A stretch of DNA of 64,000 nucleotides, taken from contig OX465580.1 in assembly GCA_950022655.1 (NCBI GenBank), positions 100,954,797 to 101,018,796 on the forward strand. The letters are read 5' to 3'. The DNA comes from Alentia gelatinosa. Taxonomy: Eukaryota > Annelida > Polychaeta > Phyllodocida > Polynoidae. How positions within the stretch are numbered: position 1 is the stretch's first letter; each line of letters starts with the position of its first letter. Of the stretch, positions 31,470 to 42,700 are shown one piece after another. The translations under genes and the position numbers were made by a program. The notes beneath the pieces are model-generated. The model was not told the DNA's origin. It did no database searches and saw nothing but the letters and a program-made list of their open reading frames with translations.

Positions 31470-31935
31470 TGGGGTGGACAGCAATGATCAATCTGTTCAC
31501 TCTCTTGGTCGCCTTGCCTCCATGTGGTGCAGGCTGGATATGTTTGCATGCAAGCATTTAAGAAATAAGGTGACCGGAATGGTCAGTTAGCTCAGTGATA
31601 AAGAGCACTGGACTCATAATCCCAAGGTTGTCAGGTTTTATGTGTTTGAGTCCTACTGTAGCCACTTTTCTCCTTCACCTCCTTCACCCCCAGCAGGTCT
31701 AATTGAAAATATTTGATGTTAAACTACCCAAACAAACAAATCACCCCAGCAGTGGTAGATTTACTGCTATATCAAAGGCCAATCCTTCTCATACCATGTC
31801 TCTATGGTGTGGGAAGAACTCTCACCTCGGTAAATATGTAGGGGTGAGATTTCTACCTACATTCATTTCATAGATTTGGTCAAACCCAAAATAAGTCTAA
31901 TAGAACATATTGGATGTTTAACTACCCAAAACTGA
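31470..31935 (+). mobile_element. SINE composite with nested tail insertion
   Basis: A composite head segment (GGGGTGGACAGCAATGATC) is followed by a tRNA-like head (from about 31579, CAGTTAGCTCAGTGATAAAG, B-box-like GTTTGAGTCCT). The SINE body is split by a roughly 50-bp tail-only insertion at about 31694-31742, bounded by TCACC(C)CCAGCAG on both sides. It resumes with TGGTAGATTTACTGCTATA. Confidence 0.65.
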
Positions 31936-32289
31936 AGTTTCTTTGGGAAATGAAGATTTTTGAAAAGTTATAGAAAAAAAGAAAGGAAACCTTATGTGGC
32001 CAAAACAGTCAGGTACAGGAGGTTGGTGAAAAAACTGTCAGCTGGCTTGACCTGTAGCCAATTACAGGGAGCAGTTTCATACTCGTCAGCTTCTGACCCA
32101 ATTGGTATGGTGCAGCATGGACAGTGTATCTCTATGGACTGGAAGCGGGTAATAGATAAGAGTGTGAAGGTGGCGCCGATGTGTGCCGCACCTCGACCGC
32201 GGCGCCACGTGTGAACTATACTCAGACTGTAGTACTTCCAATGGCCACCAGGGACTTTCAAAATGTCCAAAATATGCAATTTTCCTTAG

Positions 32290-33365
32290 ATACTTAGAAT
32301 AAAGATTAAATCACGATTGGAAGTGTCACAGAAAGGCCTGTAAAAACTATTTTGTAAGGGCTATATCTCATAAAGCTGAGACATTCCAAGATTTTCATTT
32401 CCAGGGACAATTTTGATGTTTTTTATGTTGGGCAACAGTATCAAATACTGTCATTCTGTAGTGACAAAAAGTTTCCCATTTTTCTAAGATACTTAGAATA
32501 GAAATAGAAGCCAAATTAAAAGTGTTTTAGAAAGGCCTGTAAAAGCTCTTTTGGAAGGGCTAGGTTTCCTAAGGCTTGGATATATTTAAGATTTTAATCT
32601 CGGGGAGTACTTTTGATGTATTTTTTTATGTCGGCAACAGTTTCAACCCTGTCAATCCAAATGACAAAAAGTTTCACATCATGGGATGCATTTCATGAAT
32701 TTTTCAGTCTCGGACAGTGGCCTAGATTTGTACTGTGGCCCCAAAGTGACAAAAAGTTTCACATTTTTTTAGACCACTTAGAATGAAGATAGAAGCACAA
32801 TTCAAAGTGTTCCACAAAGGCCTATATTAACTATAATGCAATGGGCATATATCAAGAGACTGAAACATTCCAAAGATTTTGTAATCAGGGGATGCTTTTC
32901 ATGAATTTTTCAGTCTCGGACAGTGGCCTAGATTTGTACTGTAGCCCCAAAGTGACAAAAAGTTTCACATTTTTTTAGACCACTTAGAATGAAGATAGAA
33001 TCACAATTCAAAGTGTTCCACAAAGGCCTATATTAACTATAATGCAATGGGCATATATCAAGAGACTGGGGCATTTTGAAGATTTTGTAATCATGGGATG
33101 CATTTCATGAATTTTTCAGTCTCGGACAGTGGCCTAGATTTGTACTGTCAGAATGTCACTTCAGAATGACAGTGTTGAGACTGTTGCCCGCCATGAAAAA
33201 ACATCAAAAGTGCTCCCCGAGATGAAAACTTTAAAAATGTCCCAGCCTTATGAAACCTAGCCCTTACAAAATAGTTTTTACAGGACTTTCTGAAACACTT
33301 TGAATTGTGGTTCTATCTTCATTCTAAGTATTCGAGAAAAATGGGAAACTTTTTGTCACTTCAGA
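32290..33365. repeat. Tandem repeat, 206-bp period, with inverted end copy
   Basis: Units near-identical to one another start at 32688, 32894 and 33100 (GCATTTCATGAATTTTTCAG), giving a 206-bp period. More diverged units extend left to about 32290. At about 33180-33360 the same sequence appears in inverted orientation (GTTTTTACAGGACTTTCTGA, TTTGTCAC after GGGAAACTT), so the block could fold back. Sequence of this type may be a satellite or the arm of a foldback element. Confidence 0.75.
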
Positions 33366-34300
33366 CTCACTTTAGCTTAGATCATAAAAATTATGAAAAT
33401 TAGGACCTGATCTGAAAACTTTTTGACCATCCTAGCCTTATAATCTATACACCATACATTACATATTTTAATCATCTTTCTAAAATACTTAGAAAAAAGA
33501 TAGAACTATAATTACAAATCGTTACAGAAATACCTGTGATAACTGTAATGCATTTCTTATATATTACTGTAGCACCATCTAGTGGCAATTCGCGGAACTA
33601 CGCACAAAACGGTGGCGCCGCCTATGGCGGGTGTATGTATTAAAGTGCGGCAGTGATCGGCCCACGGCAGGGCCCGCTTCCAGTCCATAGAGTGTATGTC
33701 CATGGGTGCAGTGACTGGTATGCCACTGTCAGTATAATGTGACAGGCAGAGTGTTGTGTCAATGGTCTGATGTACAGGCCTTCAGACAGCACTTTAAAAC
33801 GAGCATAGGGTCCCACTGCTACAAGCAGACCAAAGTTGAGTTAATATACCTTGCAAGAACCAGATAGGTCAACAGTCAATCTCAAATGGATGTAACTAGC
33901 CTAGTGAGACGTAAAACTACACAAGCAAACAAACAGTCTCAATAGGACGTTACTAGCCTGCCGAGACATAAAACTACACAAACAAAAGAACTCTTACCTC
34001 AGTAAATGTGTACAGGTGAGATTTCTCCTTAAATTCATCTCATAGATTCAGTGAAACCCAAAGTATTTCTAATAGAACTGCATTATGTGAAGGTATGAAT
34101 TTAGCGGAAAAGTGTAATGATTGATGAATGTAACGGAGTGGAAAATTACAGGTGTAATGCATAAGGAGTGGAAGAATACAGGTGGTCTGTACATGTTATG
34201 GTTAGTCATGGGATGTAAAAGCAGCTTGCCTATTGGTAGTTTGTTGGAAGGTAGCGCACTCAGTGCTGGACAGTAAGAAGGTAACATCTAGCTGACACTC
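33366..34300. other. Broken repeats, no gene
   Basis: Holds further copies of the composite repeat (about 33745-33870), two GTCTC/GAGAC tails (about 33872-33985) and a partial SINE body (about 33985-34075). No coding gene. Confidence 0.5.
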
Positions 34301-34384
34301 AGCCATGTGAATGATAATCATGGCATCAGAGCAATCACAACACTCCTGCAGGCACTGGAAGCCTTATTCTACCTGGAGTAATTA

Positions 34385-34510
34385 TATAGAACGTCCTGAC
34401 CATGCTGTACAATTCACAGAACGAGATGGTAATTTACGGTTTGTACGGACCGAGGCATTTATGCCGAGTTCCGTACAAATGGTAAATTATCATCAAGTTC
34501 TGTGATTTGT
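34385..34510. repeat. Hairpin repeat family, copy 1
   Basis: The + strand reads GATGGTAATTTACGGTTTGT, then GGCATTTATGCC, then ACAAATGGTAAATTATCATC, an imperfect palindrome of about 90 bp. Related copies are at 36275-36395, 40330-40450 and 47030-47170. CCTGACCATGCTGTAC and similar lie at the edge of each. Confidence 0.7.
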
Positions 34511-34609
34511 ACAAGCATAGGATGCTATACATTTACTATATACCCGAAATTTAAAAAAAAATCAATTTCATTTGGCTTAACAACCAATTTTTTAATAAAC
34601 GTGTATGGC

Positions 34610-35830
34610 AAGGTGGTCCATATATCAGTGTACGGCCGAGCGGTCCGTACAGTATTTTTACGTCATATGCCGAAACGGTGCGTATTTACAGTATATACGG
34701 CATGGGTATATAGTAATATTGTGTATTTGTGGAGAAAAGTGAGTCTAGGACTACTAACAGTGCATGGACCGATTCTCATTGGGAGAATACACAGAGTAGA
34801 CGCGCTACCTACAGACAGACTCAAATTAGGAAAGATCATTGTGGTGTTTGCGAGCAATGGAGAGTGACTTAATCCATTCAAGAATTGTGAGCTCAAGATG
34901 AGATATTTATTCAGGACTGAAACATTGTGCCACTGGAATTGAAGGTTTGATTAACATTAGTGGTTGATTATGGGAAAATTGAGAATTTACATCATGTATT
35001 CAGCTTTGTTAACTAATTATCGATGGTTCCAAGTAGACCCTAATTAAAGGATACATCAAGAATCATTGTCTCACGTTTTACCTCATGTCGGATGGTGTGT
35101 GAGGTTACTGTGCTCCATCGGCTATGATATCGTAAGCAAAGCTCTATTAAGTAACTAAGAAACAAGATGAGTATACAGTTTATGAAGATTAAGCAGAAGA
35201 GATTGTTAAAGTGTGAACTTCTCTTGAGCTAGTAACATACCTGGAGATAGAGTTATTGAGTATGAGGAGCTGACCATGAACACATAACAGACATAGTCTT
35301 AACAAGATCTTAGACCACACAACGGTACAGAACATATTAATAATTAGATGTTAAACTACCAAAACAAACAAACACATACCATATGTTATACCATACTAGG
35401 CATAAGGGTTATTGTACCGTATTTTTGTGGAAGGGATCTAGCTATATTTTTTTTCAATTTCTGTTAGGGTATATTTTTCGTTGTATTCATATGAGAGGAG
35501 GCAACTTTTTCTTCTGTTGGTGGCTAATTATTTTTATATTTCTGTGGCGGGGGCTCAAAATATTGGTGTAGGTACCGGTAATATTTCCCTGGCACTGCTG
35601 TGAAAGGGAAATTAACCATTTTTCATTTCTGTATTTCACAAGAGTGTGTGATGGAGCAACTTTATCCTGTCTGTAGAATGCATTTCTGTTGGGGTGAAGG
35701 AGGTTACCAGTACATTCTTTTTTATGACCGGTGTACCAGTATTTACTATATACCCATGCCGTATATACTGTAAATATGCACCGTTTCGGCATATGACGTA
35801 AAAATACTGTACGGACCATGCAGTGGTCCG
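34610..35830. repeat. 1.2-kb inverted repeat pair
   Basis: The segment about 34640-34725 (GTCCGTACAGTATTTTTACG, CATATGCCGAAACGGTGC) is repeated in inverted orientation at about 35735-35820 with few differences, and a diverged copy is at about 46845-46905. The pair flanks about 1 kb of AT-rich DNA without a coding frame and may be the arms of a large foldback element. Confidence 0.65.
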
Positions 35831-36039
35831 TACAGCAAATTATTACATACCTATGGCCGAACGTCTATGAAATAGTACCCGCTGCTTGGGGTGTAGTATA
35901 GATAATGTTCGGGCGCACTGCACCTGTAGTGAATATTCGGGCGCACTGCGACCATCGGGTCAATTGTTAGATATCATAAGTATTTAAAATGGCGTTTTTT
36001 TGGTATTTAGGTATGTAATAATAGGAAAACGTAGTGACT

Positions 36040-36135
36040 GAGTCCGTAGGGATGCCATTCTCGGCTTTTTTCATGCCATAAATATGTCCCTCCGCCTGCG
36101 GCGTCGGGACGTATTTATGGCATAAAAAGACCTCG
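36040..36135. repeat. Strong hairpin
   Basis: ATGCCATAAATATGTCCC (36073-36090) faces GGGACGTATTTATGGCAT (36106-36123), with a 15-base GC-rich loop. The outer flanks are also partly complementary. It lies within the hairpin-repeat cluster. Confidence 0.75.
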
Positions 36136-36274
36136 AACGGCCATCCCTTCGGACTCAGTAACCACGTTTTCTCTTATTACGGACTACCTTCCCACACACG
36201 TTTATCAAAATTTTGGTTGCTAAGCAAATTGAATTTTTTTTTTTAATTTCTGGTACATAGTAAATACATAACAA

Positions 36275-36395
36275 GCTACAAAACTCGATGATAATTTACG
36301 ATTTGTAGGGAACTCGGCATAAATGCCTCATTCCATACGAACCGTAAATTAGCATCTCGTTTTGTAGCTTGTACAGCACGGTCAGGACGTTCTAA
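36275..36395. repeat. Hairpin repeat family, copy 2
   Basis: CAAGCTACAAAACTCGATGA faces CATCTCGTTTTGTAGCTTG with GGCATAAATGCC at the centre. CAGCACGGTCAGGACGTTCT follows. Confidence 0.7.
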
Positions 36396-36399
36396 TTAC

Positions 36400-37750
36400 T
36401 TCTGAAGGGGATGGGGGGTAAATTATGTTGGTTATTTTCATGGGAACCTTTTTCCTTTTTCTTGTAATGCGGCTAATTATTGTATTACTTCTGTGGAAGG
36501 GGGGATTTTTTGTTGCTGTATTCATATGAAGAGGATGCAGCTTTTTCTTCGAAAGGGGTGGGGGCTGATTTTCCTCCCTCTTGTGTATTTGTGACAGGGG
36601 ATCAAAATATTTTGGTATTTTCATTGGGGGGGGGGGGGATTCCACATTTTCCTGATACTTCATTTTTTCCTGTATATATATGTGGAGTTTATTTCTGGCG
36701 GATGTGGCTTCTCATGATTATTTTTGCCTCTGTAGGGGGACGAATTTTGTAGATCATCATTTCTGTAGCAAGGGTGGGTATTTTCATCGGGGAATGCAAT
36801 ATCATTCTGGTGGTTTTGTGGAAGGAAAATGAATTTAAATATGCTGTATTTCCGGGAGGGGTGCAATCTATTGGGGTATTTCCAGCGGGCGATCACTTTT
36901 TCCTGCCACTGAAGTGCATTTCTGTGGGAGTAAAGGCTACTTTCTTTTATTATTGGATTTTTGTAGAAGGTGGGGTGTTTATGGAAAAAAGTTTCAGACA
37001 ATACATTGTCCATGTTACCTGACAAAGTCTTTGATTCCTGGGCCAGTCAGTGGAAGGTTTCATACTCTAATGTACTTTATTACTTTAGTACTAATTTTGT
37101 AGAATCATTAAATGAATGTTCATAATCAAAAACTTGAGCAGATCTAATGATTGTACTTACATCAAGTTGCACATTACCCTATATTTAGGCCTACTAGATC
37201 TATATAATTTGTATACGATACCGGTACCTCTCTTAGGCACTGACGTAACTGCCGTGAGCGGTTCTGCCGTGCGCCGCCGCACATAGTGCGATATTACAAT
37301 TCTAGGCCACTTTTCACCTTTACAATCTTTAGATTAACATTCTGACCTTGTTTACAGGCGGATCTGTACAATTAAGGTACCATATTAACGGGCTTGAAGA
37401 GATCTATCACATCCATCTATTAAACCAGTTATTACTAAAGAAGAACATAGCGTTTATTTTCTGTACAATTTGAACTCAAATTTAGAGCTATTTTTTACCA
37501 TGAAAACCATGTTGCACCTAAAAATAAATGGTTTCCACCAATTCCTTGAATAAATTTTGTCTAGAAAATGTCTAGTTTAGTTCATTTAGACAGCCTGCAG
37601 TATGGTTTATAGACCCTGCTAAAATAGTAACCTACAGGCCCTGGAGGGGTGGGGTGAGATTGGCTCTCACACCTCCCACCACTGCAGCACAGCTAAAGAC
37701 TCACCACTTCAGGGTCACACCTGGCCCTACTGGAGGACTGACTACCAGAA
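36400..37750. other. T/G-rich degenerate repeats, no gene
   Basis: About 36400-37000 is built of degenerate TTTCTGT(G/T)GGGGG-type units, which create open but meaningless Pro-rich frames on the - strand. 37000-37750 is AT-rich. No gene recognised. Confidence 0.4.
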
Positions 37751-38255
37751 CCATCCTTTAATGACCTTTCCTCTACTCTTATCTCAATTTCCTAGTGTCA
37801 ATCTGGAGAATCTCAACAAATATCAACTCATTTACACAAATCAATAACTTTGACTGACCTTAAAATGACCTTGACGAAGGTCAGGCTATAGGTCATTGGA
37901 ACCATCCCTTAATGACCTTTCCTCTGCTCTTATCTCAATTTCCTAGTGTCAATCTGGAGAATCTCAACAAACATCAACTCATTTACACAAATCAATAAAT
38001 TTGACCATTGACCTTACAATGACCTTGACATTGATGAAGGTCAGGCTATAGGTCATTGGAACTATCCCTTAATGACCTTTCCTCTACTTTTATCTCAATT
38101 TCCTAGTGTCAATCTGGAGAATCTCAACAAATATCAACTCATTTACACAAATCTATAAATTTGACCTTTGACCTTAAATTGACCTTGATCAAGGTCAGGC
38201 CATAGGTCATTGGAAGCATCCCTTAATGACCTTTCATCTACTTTTTATTTCAAGT
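37750..38255. repeat. Minisatellite of about 155 bp with nuclear-receptor half-sites
   Basis: Units start at 37750, 37901, 38061 and 38215 (the CCATCCCTTAATGACCTTTC region), spacing 151-160 bp. Each of the three full units carries several TGACCT/AGGTCA half-sites. The third contains the perfect palindrome TGACCTTGATCAAGGTCA at 38180-38197. Confidence 0.8.
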
Positions 38256-39700
38256 CCCTATAGTGTCAATATTTGTTGAGAAACTGCTTTAAGTGTTCCA
38301 GGCTATCCTGACCACAACCAGCATGATCACAAAATTAAACTCTTAAGTATGGGTTATTGTGGCAGAATATTGGGGTCATTTTGTGGTCTTTCGACAGTCA
38401 TAATGTCACTTCAATTAAGATAGAGACTTCATTCAAAAAGCAAATCCACTTATTTTCTTAAGATCTATCCAATGGTAGACAAATAGAATACATACCTGGT
38501 ACTATTATTATTAAGTCTTAAAACTAGGTAAGTGCCTACCTCTCTTAGTCTTAACAAAAGATTCATTATACCGACTTCCTTCTGCCTCCCGCACTCCCCT
38601 ACATCCCTCATCACCTAAAATGTATACATGCCCAACACCTTCTTGACAACAATAACGTTGCGGCTGATTGCCCTGTCCTAGCCATAGCCTGTCTAAACAT
38701 GTACCACCTTTCCCACCAAATCGATATGAAAATCCGCCACTGTGTGGCGCGAACACACATTCTCAAGGAACTCTTTGGTCCCGGAAAGCAGGAAACGCAT
38801 TTGTTGACAACATGGCGGCCATTTCGAGATATGGAAGTTAAGATTCTGAAGCGTCGCGACGTTCAAATGGATAAATGTGCGTTGTGCAGTTTCATACATG
38901 CATGATGGGTTATATGAATCGTAGTGTTTACAACTCGTTGTACTGTGCGTCACACTGGATATAGAAATGGATTATTTCAGTAGCTATGGACATGGATACC
39001 AGTGCGATTCTGCCAGTGGAATAGCCGCGCGTGCAGCGCTTCAAATCTGACATGACAGGACCGATACATGCTGTAACCCTGTGTAACATTATATCCTTTA
39101 AAGAATATCCCTCATGGACTCAATTTGTATTTACGGTATCATATAGGAATGCACAGAAAGACACTGGGTGTTCCCCCTGCTCTTGCAAACAGGAACACTG
39201 GTACATTTATTCCTCGGCTCACTGTCACCAGTGTTAAGAAGTTTACACTGGGGAGTTGGAGGTGGGCTACCTTTTGACCGGCAGCAGTCGAGGGCAGCCA
39301 GTCAGGAGGCGGCGGCAAGAGGGGCCTAGGAAACTTGGCACGGAACGGTGCTCCCAGTATAGGAATCATAAGGAGCTAATGCATGACCCAGTCCCATGAA
39401 GTACTAGTCAATGCTTCTTTGAGCCACGGGTTAAGTCTGGAGTATGCCTCAGGAAACTCACAGCAGTGGGCCTTGCTGAAAGTGAAACTGTGAAAGCTGA
39501 CGAGCGACTTGTTTCTAGATCTAGACATTGTGTGACGTGCTTGCTTTGTAGCAGTGTATGCTATTTCCAGAAATTAATTATGGAAACTACAGTAGCATGT
39601 GAATAAACACTGGTATAAATGCTGTGGCGCACTATATCTCTCCATGCCTGACATGAACTCATCTACTTGTGTCACATATCTCAAAGCTGTGATTTTTTTA
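38256..39700. promoter_or_regulatory. CEP162 upstream region with YY1-like site
   Basis: No coding gene seen. GACAACATGGCGGCCATTTC at about 38807-38826 matches a YY1-type promoter motif in a locally CpG-richer stretch (38740-39060), which could hold a transcription start for CEP162. A likely acceptor, GATTTTTTTAG, ends at 39701. The 5' UTR after it contains a five-codon upstream ORF (39702-39716) before the CEP162 ATG. Promoter assignment is inference. Confidence 0.3.
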
Positions 39701-39730
39701 GATGAGTTGTGAGTAAGGATACCACTCAAG

Positions 39731-42700
39731 ATGTCGAGGAAAAAGAAAACAAACCCAAAGGAGTTTGATGCCCAGTTTGATGCATTCCTGAAAGCGGTAT
39801 GACTTATTTCCATCAATTATATGTTTACAACATTGAAACATACAGTTTGAAATTACAGGAATACATATATCTATTATAAACTAGAATCACATCATAATGT
39901 GTGTCTATTATACCTGTTTATTCAATGTTTCTAACAAATTGAAAGTAGGTGAAGTAGGAAATATTTTCAAACTTTGATTTACATGTACTTTGAAATATCA
40001 GCAATTCGCTATATTTATGATGAGCTTGGAATTTGTTTTTTATGTTGGAAAGACATTTGGCAACCTTTCGAGATGTAGAGGGTATTCATTGTAAACATCA
40101 TTTTATGGGTTACAATTTCATTGGGTTAGTACTAGAGGGAAACTCTGTTCCGGTGAGAGAAAGTCAAAGTTAAAAGGTAAATCTCGGACGTTAAACTACC
40201 CAAACAGACAACCAAGCTCGGAAAAATTACTGCCCAAGGCCTTGGGAACAATGTTCCGTATGGCAAAATACGGAACACTGTTCCGTACGGTACGTGATGA
40301 CTGAAACATTAGTTGTTAGGCCAAACTATAAACTCGATGATAGTTTAAGGTTCATACAGAACTCTGCACAAATGCCTCGTTCCGTACAAACCGTAAATTA
40401 CCATCTCGTTTTTTAGCTTGCACAGAATAGTCAGGTCGTTCTATATATTTACGATACGCTCTTATTCATTTGTTTAATACTGTATGTGATTCATTTCCTA
40501 TTTTTTTTAGTCAATATCAAGTGATGACTCTTCACTTGATACTGCTCGAGTAGCAAGGTACCTTCAAAATAATAAAAAGAAACCAGAACCTCAGCCCTGG
40601 TGGGTCAATGGAGATGACGACAGTATCAGTGATGGCGCTGTTGGTAAGTTTGAACTATGCATATGAAAGGTAGAGCTTCCAATGGATACAATCTTCTATG
40701 TTTTGTCATCTTTATAATATATTTATGATTTTAGTCAATTGAATCAAATGGTTTTGACCCTTTTGCAAGTCTAGATTGATTATCAAATGGAAAAGTCCCA
40801 AATTCTCTCCACTGTGAAACCAATTCCCAAACCAGGAAAAGATCCCAGCATTGCCTTGAGCTACAGGCCACTAGCTATGAGCAGCTGTATGGCAAAGACA
40901 ATGGGAAGAATGGTGAACAACAGACTGGTGTGGTACTTAACCCTTTCCTTACTAATGATGCCACTATGGCATTCCCCAGCCATGGGCGAATGATACCATA
41001 TGGCAAACTTTCGCTTGGTAGATCAGACGTTTAAGACTGTGCCTGTGAGCATTTAGATCAACACCTGCTCCAGGCCTGTATGTAGAAGTAGGAAATGAGA
41101 GTTAGGGCCAACCCAAGAAAGCCAGCCTACAACTTGATTTTCAGAGAAAACCACCAAATGTATAAAGACAATCCAAATGCCATTCCTGGTCAGAGCACAA
41201 GGTCAGTACCGAGAAGTAGGCATCCCAATAAAGAGAATAAGAGGTGAGAGGCCACCTGAAACCCCTCCATGGGATCAGGAAACATCCTCAATTCTGTTCG
41301 ACCTAGCAAAAAACAAGAAAGGTGACACCCCTGAAACTGTCTTTCCCAAGGGCTACCAGACCATGTGGAAACGTTTCAAGGACCATGTACCGGTGTATAC
41401 CGATGGCTCAAAAGAGGGTAACCGTGTCGGTTATGGAGTCCATACACCATACAGTGACCTGAAGAAAGCCCTCCATGGCAAGAGCAGCATTTTCACTGCT
41501 GAGGCCAATAACGCAGGGAAGAAAGAAATTCTTGACTTCCTCAGTGAATGCAAGATTTTCGATAAGATATAATTTAAAAGAGTAAGATGCCTGGATCAAC
41601 CAGACAGCATACCTTGTTACTCCAGCAGGATATGCAAATTTTAGTTAAGTAAATCAAAGTAAGTCTAATTGAACAAATTGGACAATAAACTACCCAAACA
41701 AACAAATCCCAAATTCATTCTTGTTACATCAAATGAATTTAATACCTGTCTAGACTTCATAAGGTCTTCAATCATCAAGTAATTAGGATATACCCTGCAG
41801 TATGTAGCCCTCCTTTAAGACATGTTTTTTTTGTGTGTATGTGTGGGGGGGGGGGGGGGGGGGGTTCTGGTTGGGTCTAGACATTTTTTCGCTTCGTTTT
41901 TTAAATCTCCTCTAACACATGGATGGCCCAGTAGTCCAAGCAGTATGGATGGGGTAGGAGATGACCCGAATCGACTGACACCACTCTGTTTACAAAAATT
42001 TTGGAGGTAGTTATGAAAACAGTAACACAGGCAGAGACTGCCTTTTACTAAAAGGGCTTATTAGTCTACGTAACAAGGGCTATCAGGAAAGCTAACCAAA
42101 TTGTACAATTATAAGTAAAAGCAAGGATCCTAATTAACATACCGACCAGAGGCCTCTAAACACTCTAGATGTATATAATTTATACCCCAGCCAGTAGTAA
42201 AAAGCGAGAATTCTACCAACCAGCTGCTTTTTCGACGCAAAGCAGATATTCCAGCCGACCTTTCGGCAGACGTCAGTTAAAACGTCTGGCGAAATGGTCT
42301 CTAATTGCATCGCTGCTCCACCAAAAAACCCTGGCAGATGTTTGTGTGGTCTCTCTACTGGCGTCTGGTGTGGGCTTCCACTGATCAACTAAGAAACAAA
42401 CTGCATACCATTCACTCAACTGTGAATGGGAAGAGAAACTGTGGGGGATTAAGTCGTAGTGAACAGGTGAAGTTGACTCATCTGAAAATAGGTCACTCCA
42501 GACTTACACATGAATATCTCCTGAAAGAGGAAAATCCCCCATTATGCCAAGCATGCAATGTACCAATAACTGTTCAGCATATCCTGCTAAACTGTAAAAG
42601 GGTACAAGAAAATAGAAGAAAGTACTTGAAAAACAGTAACAACATTAAAATGTTGTTTGAAACTATTCCAAAGAAATATATCATCATGTTTTTGAAAGAG

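Noticed and set aside
36382..37025. - strand frames rich in Pro, His and Lys
   Set aside because: They follow degenerate T/G-rich repeats (TTTCTGTGGGGG units) and have no conserved domain or splice signals.
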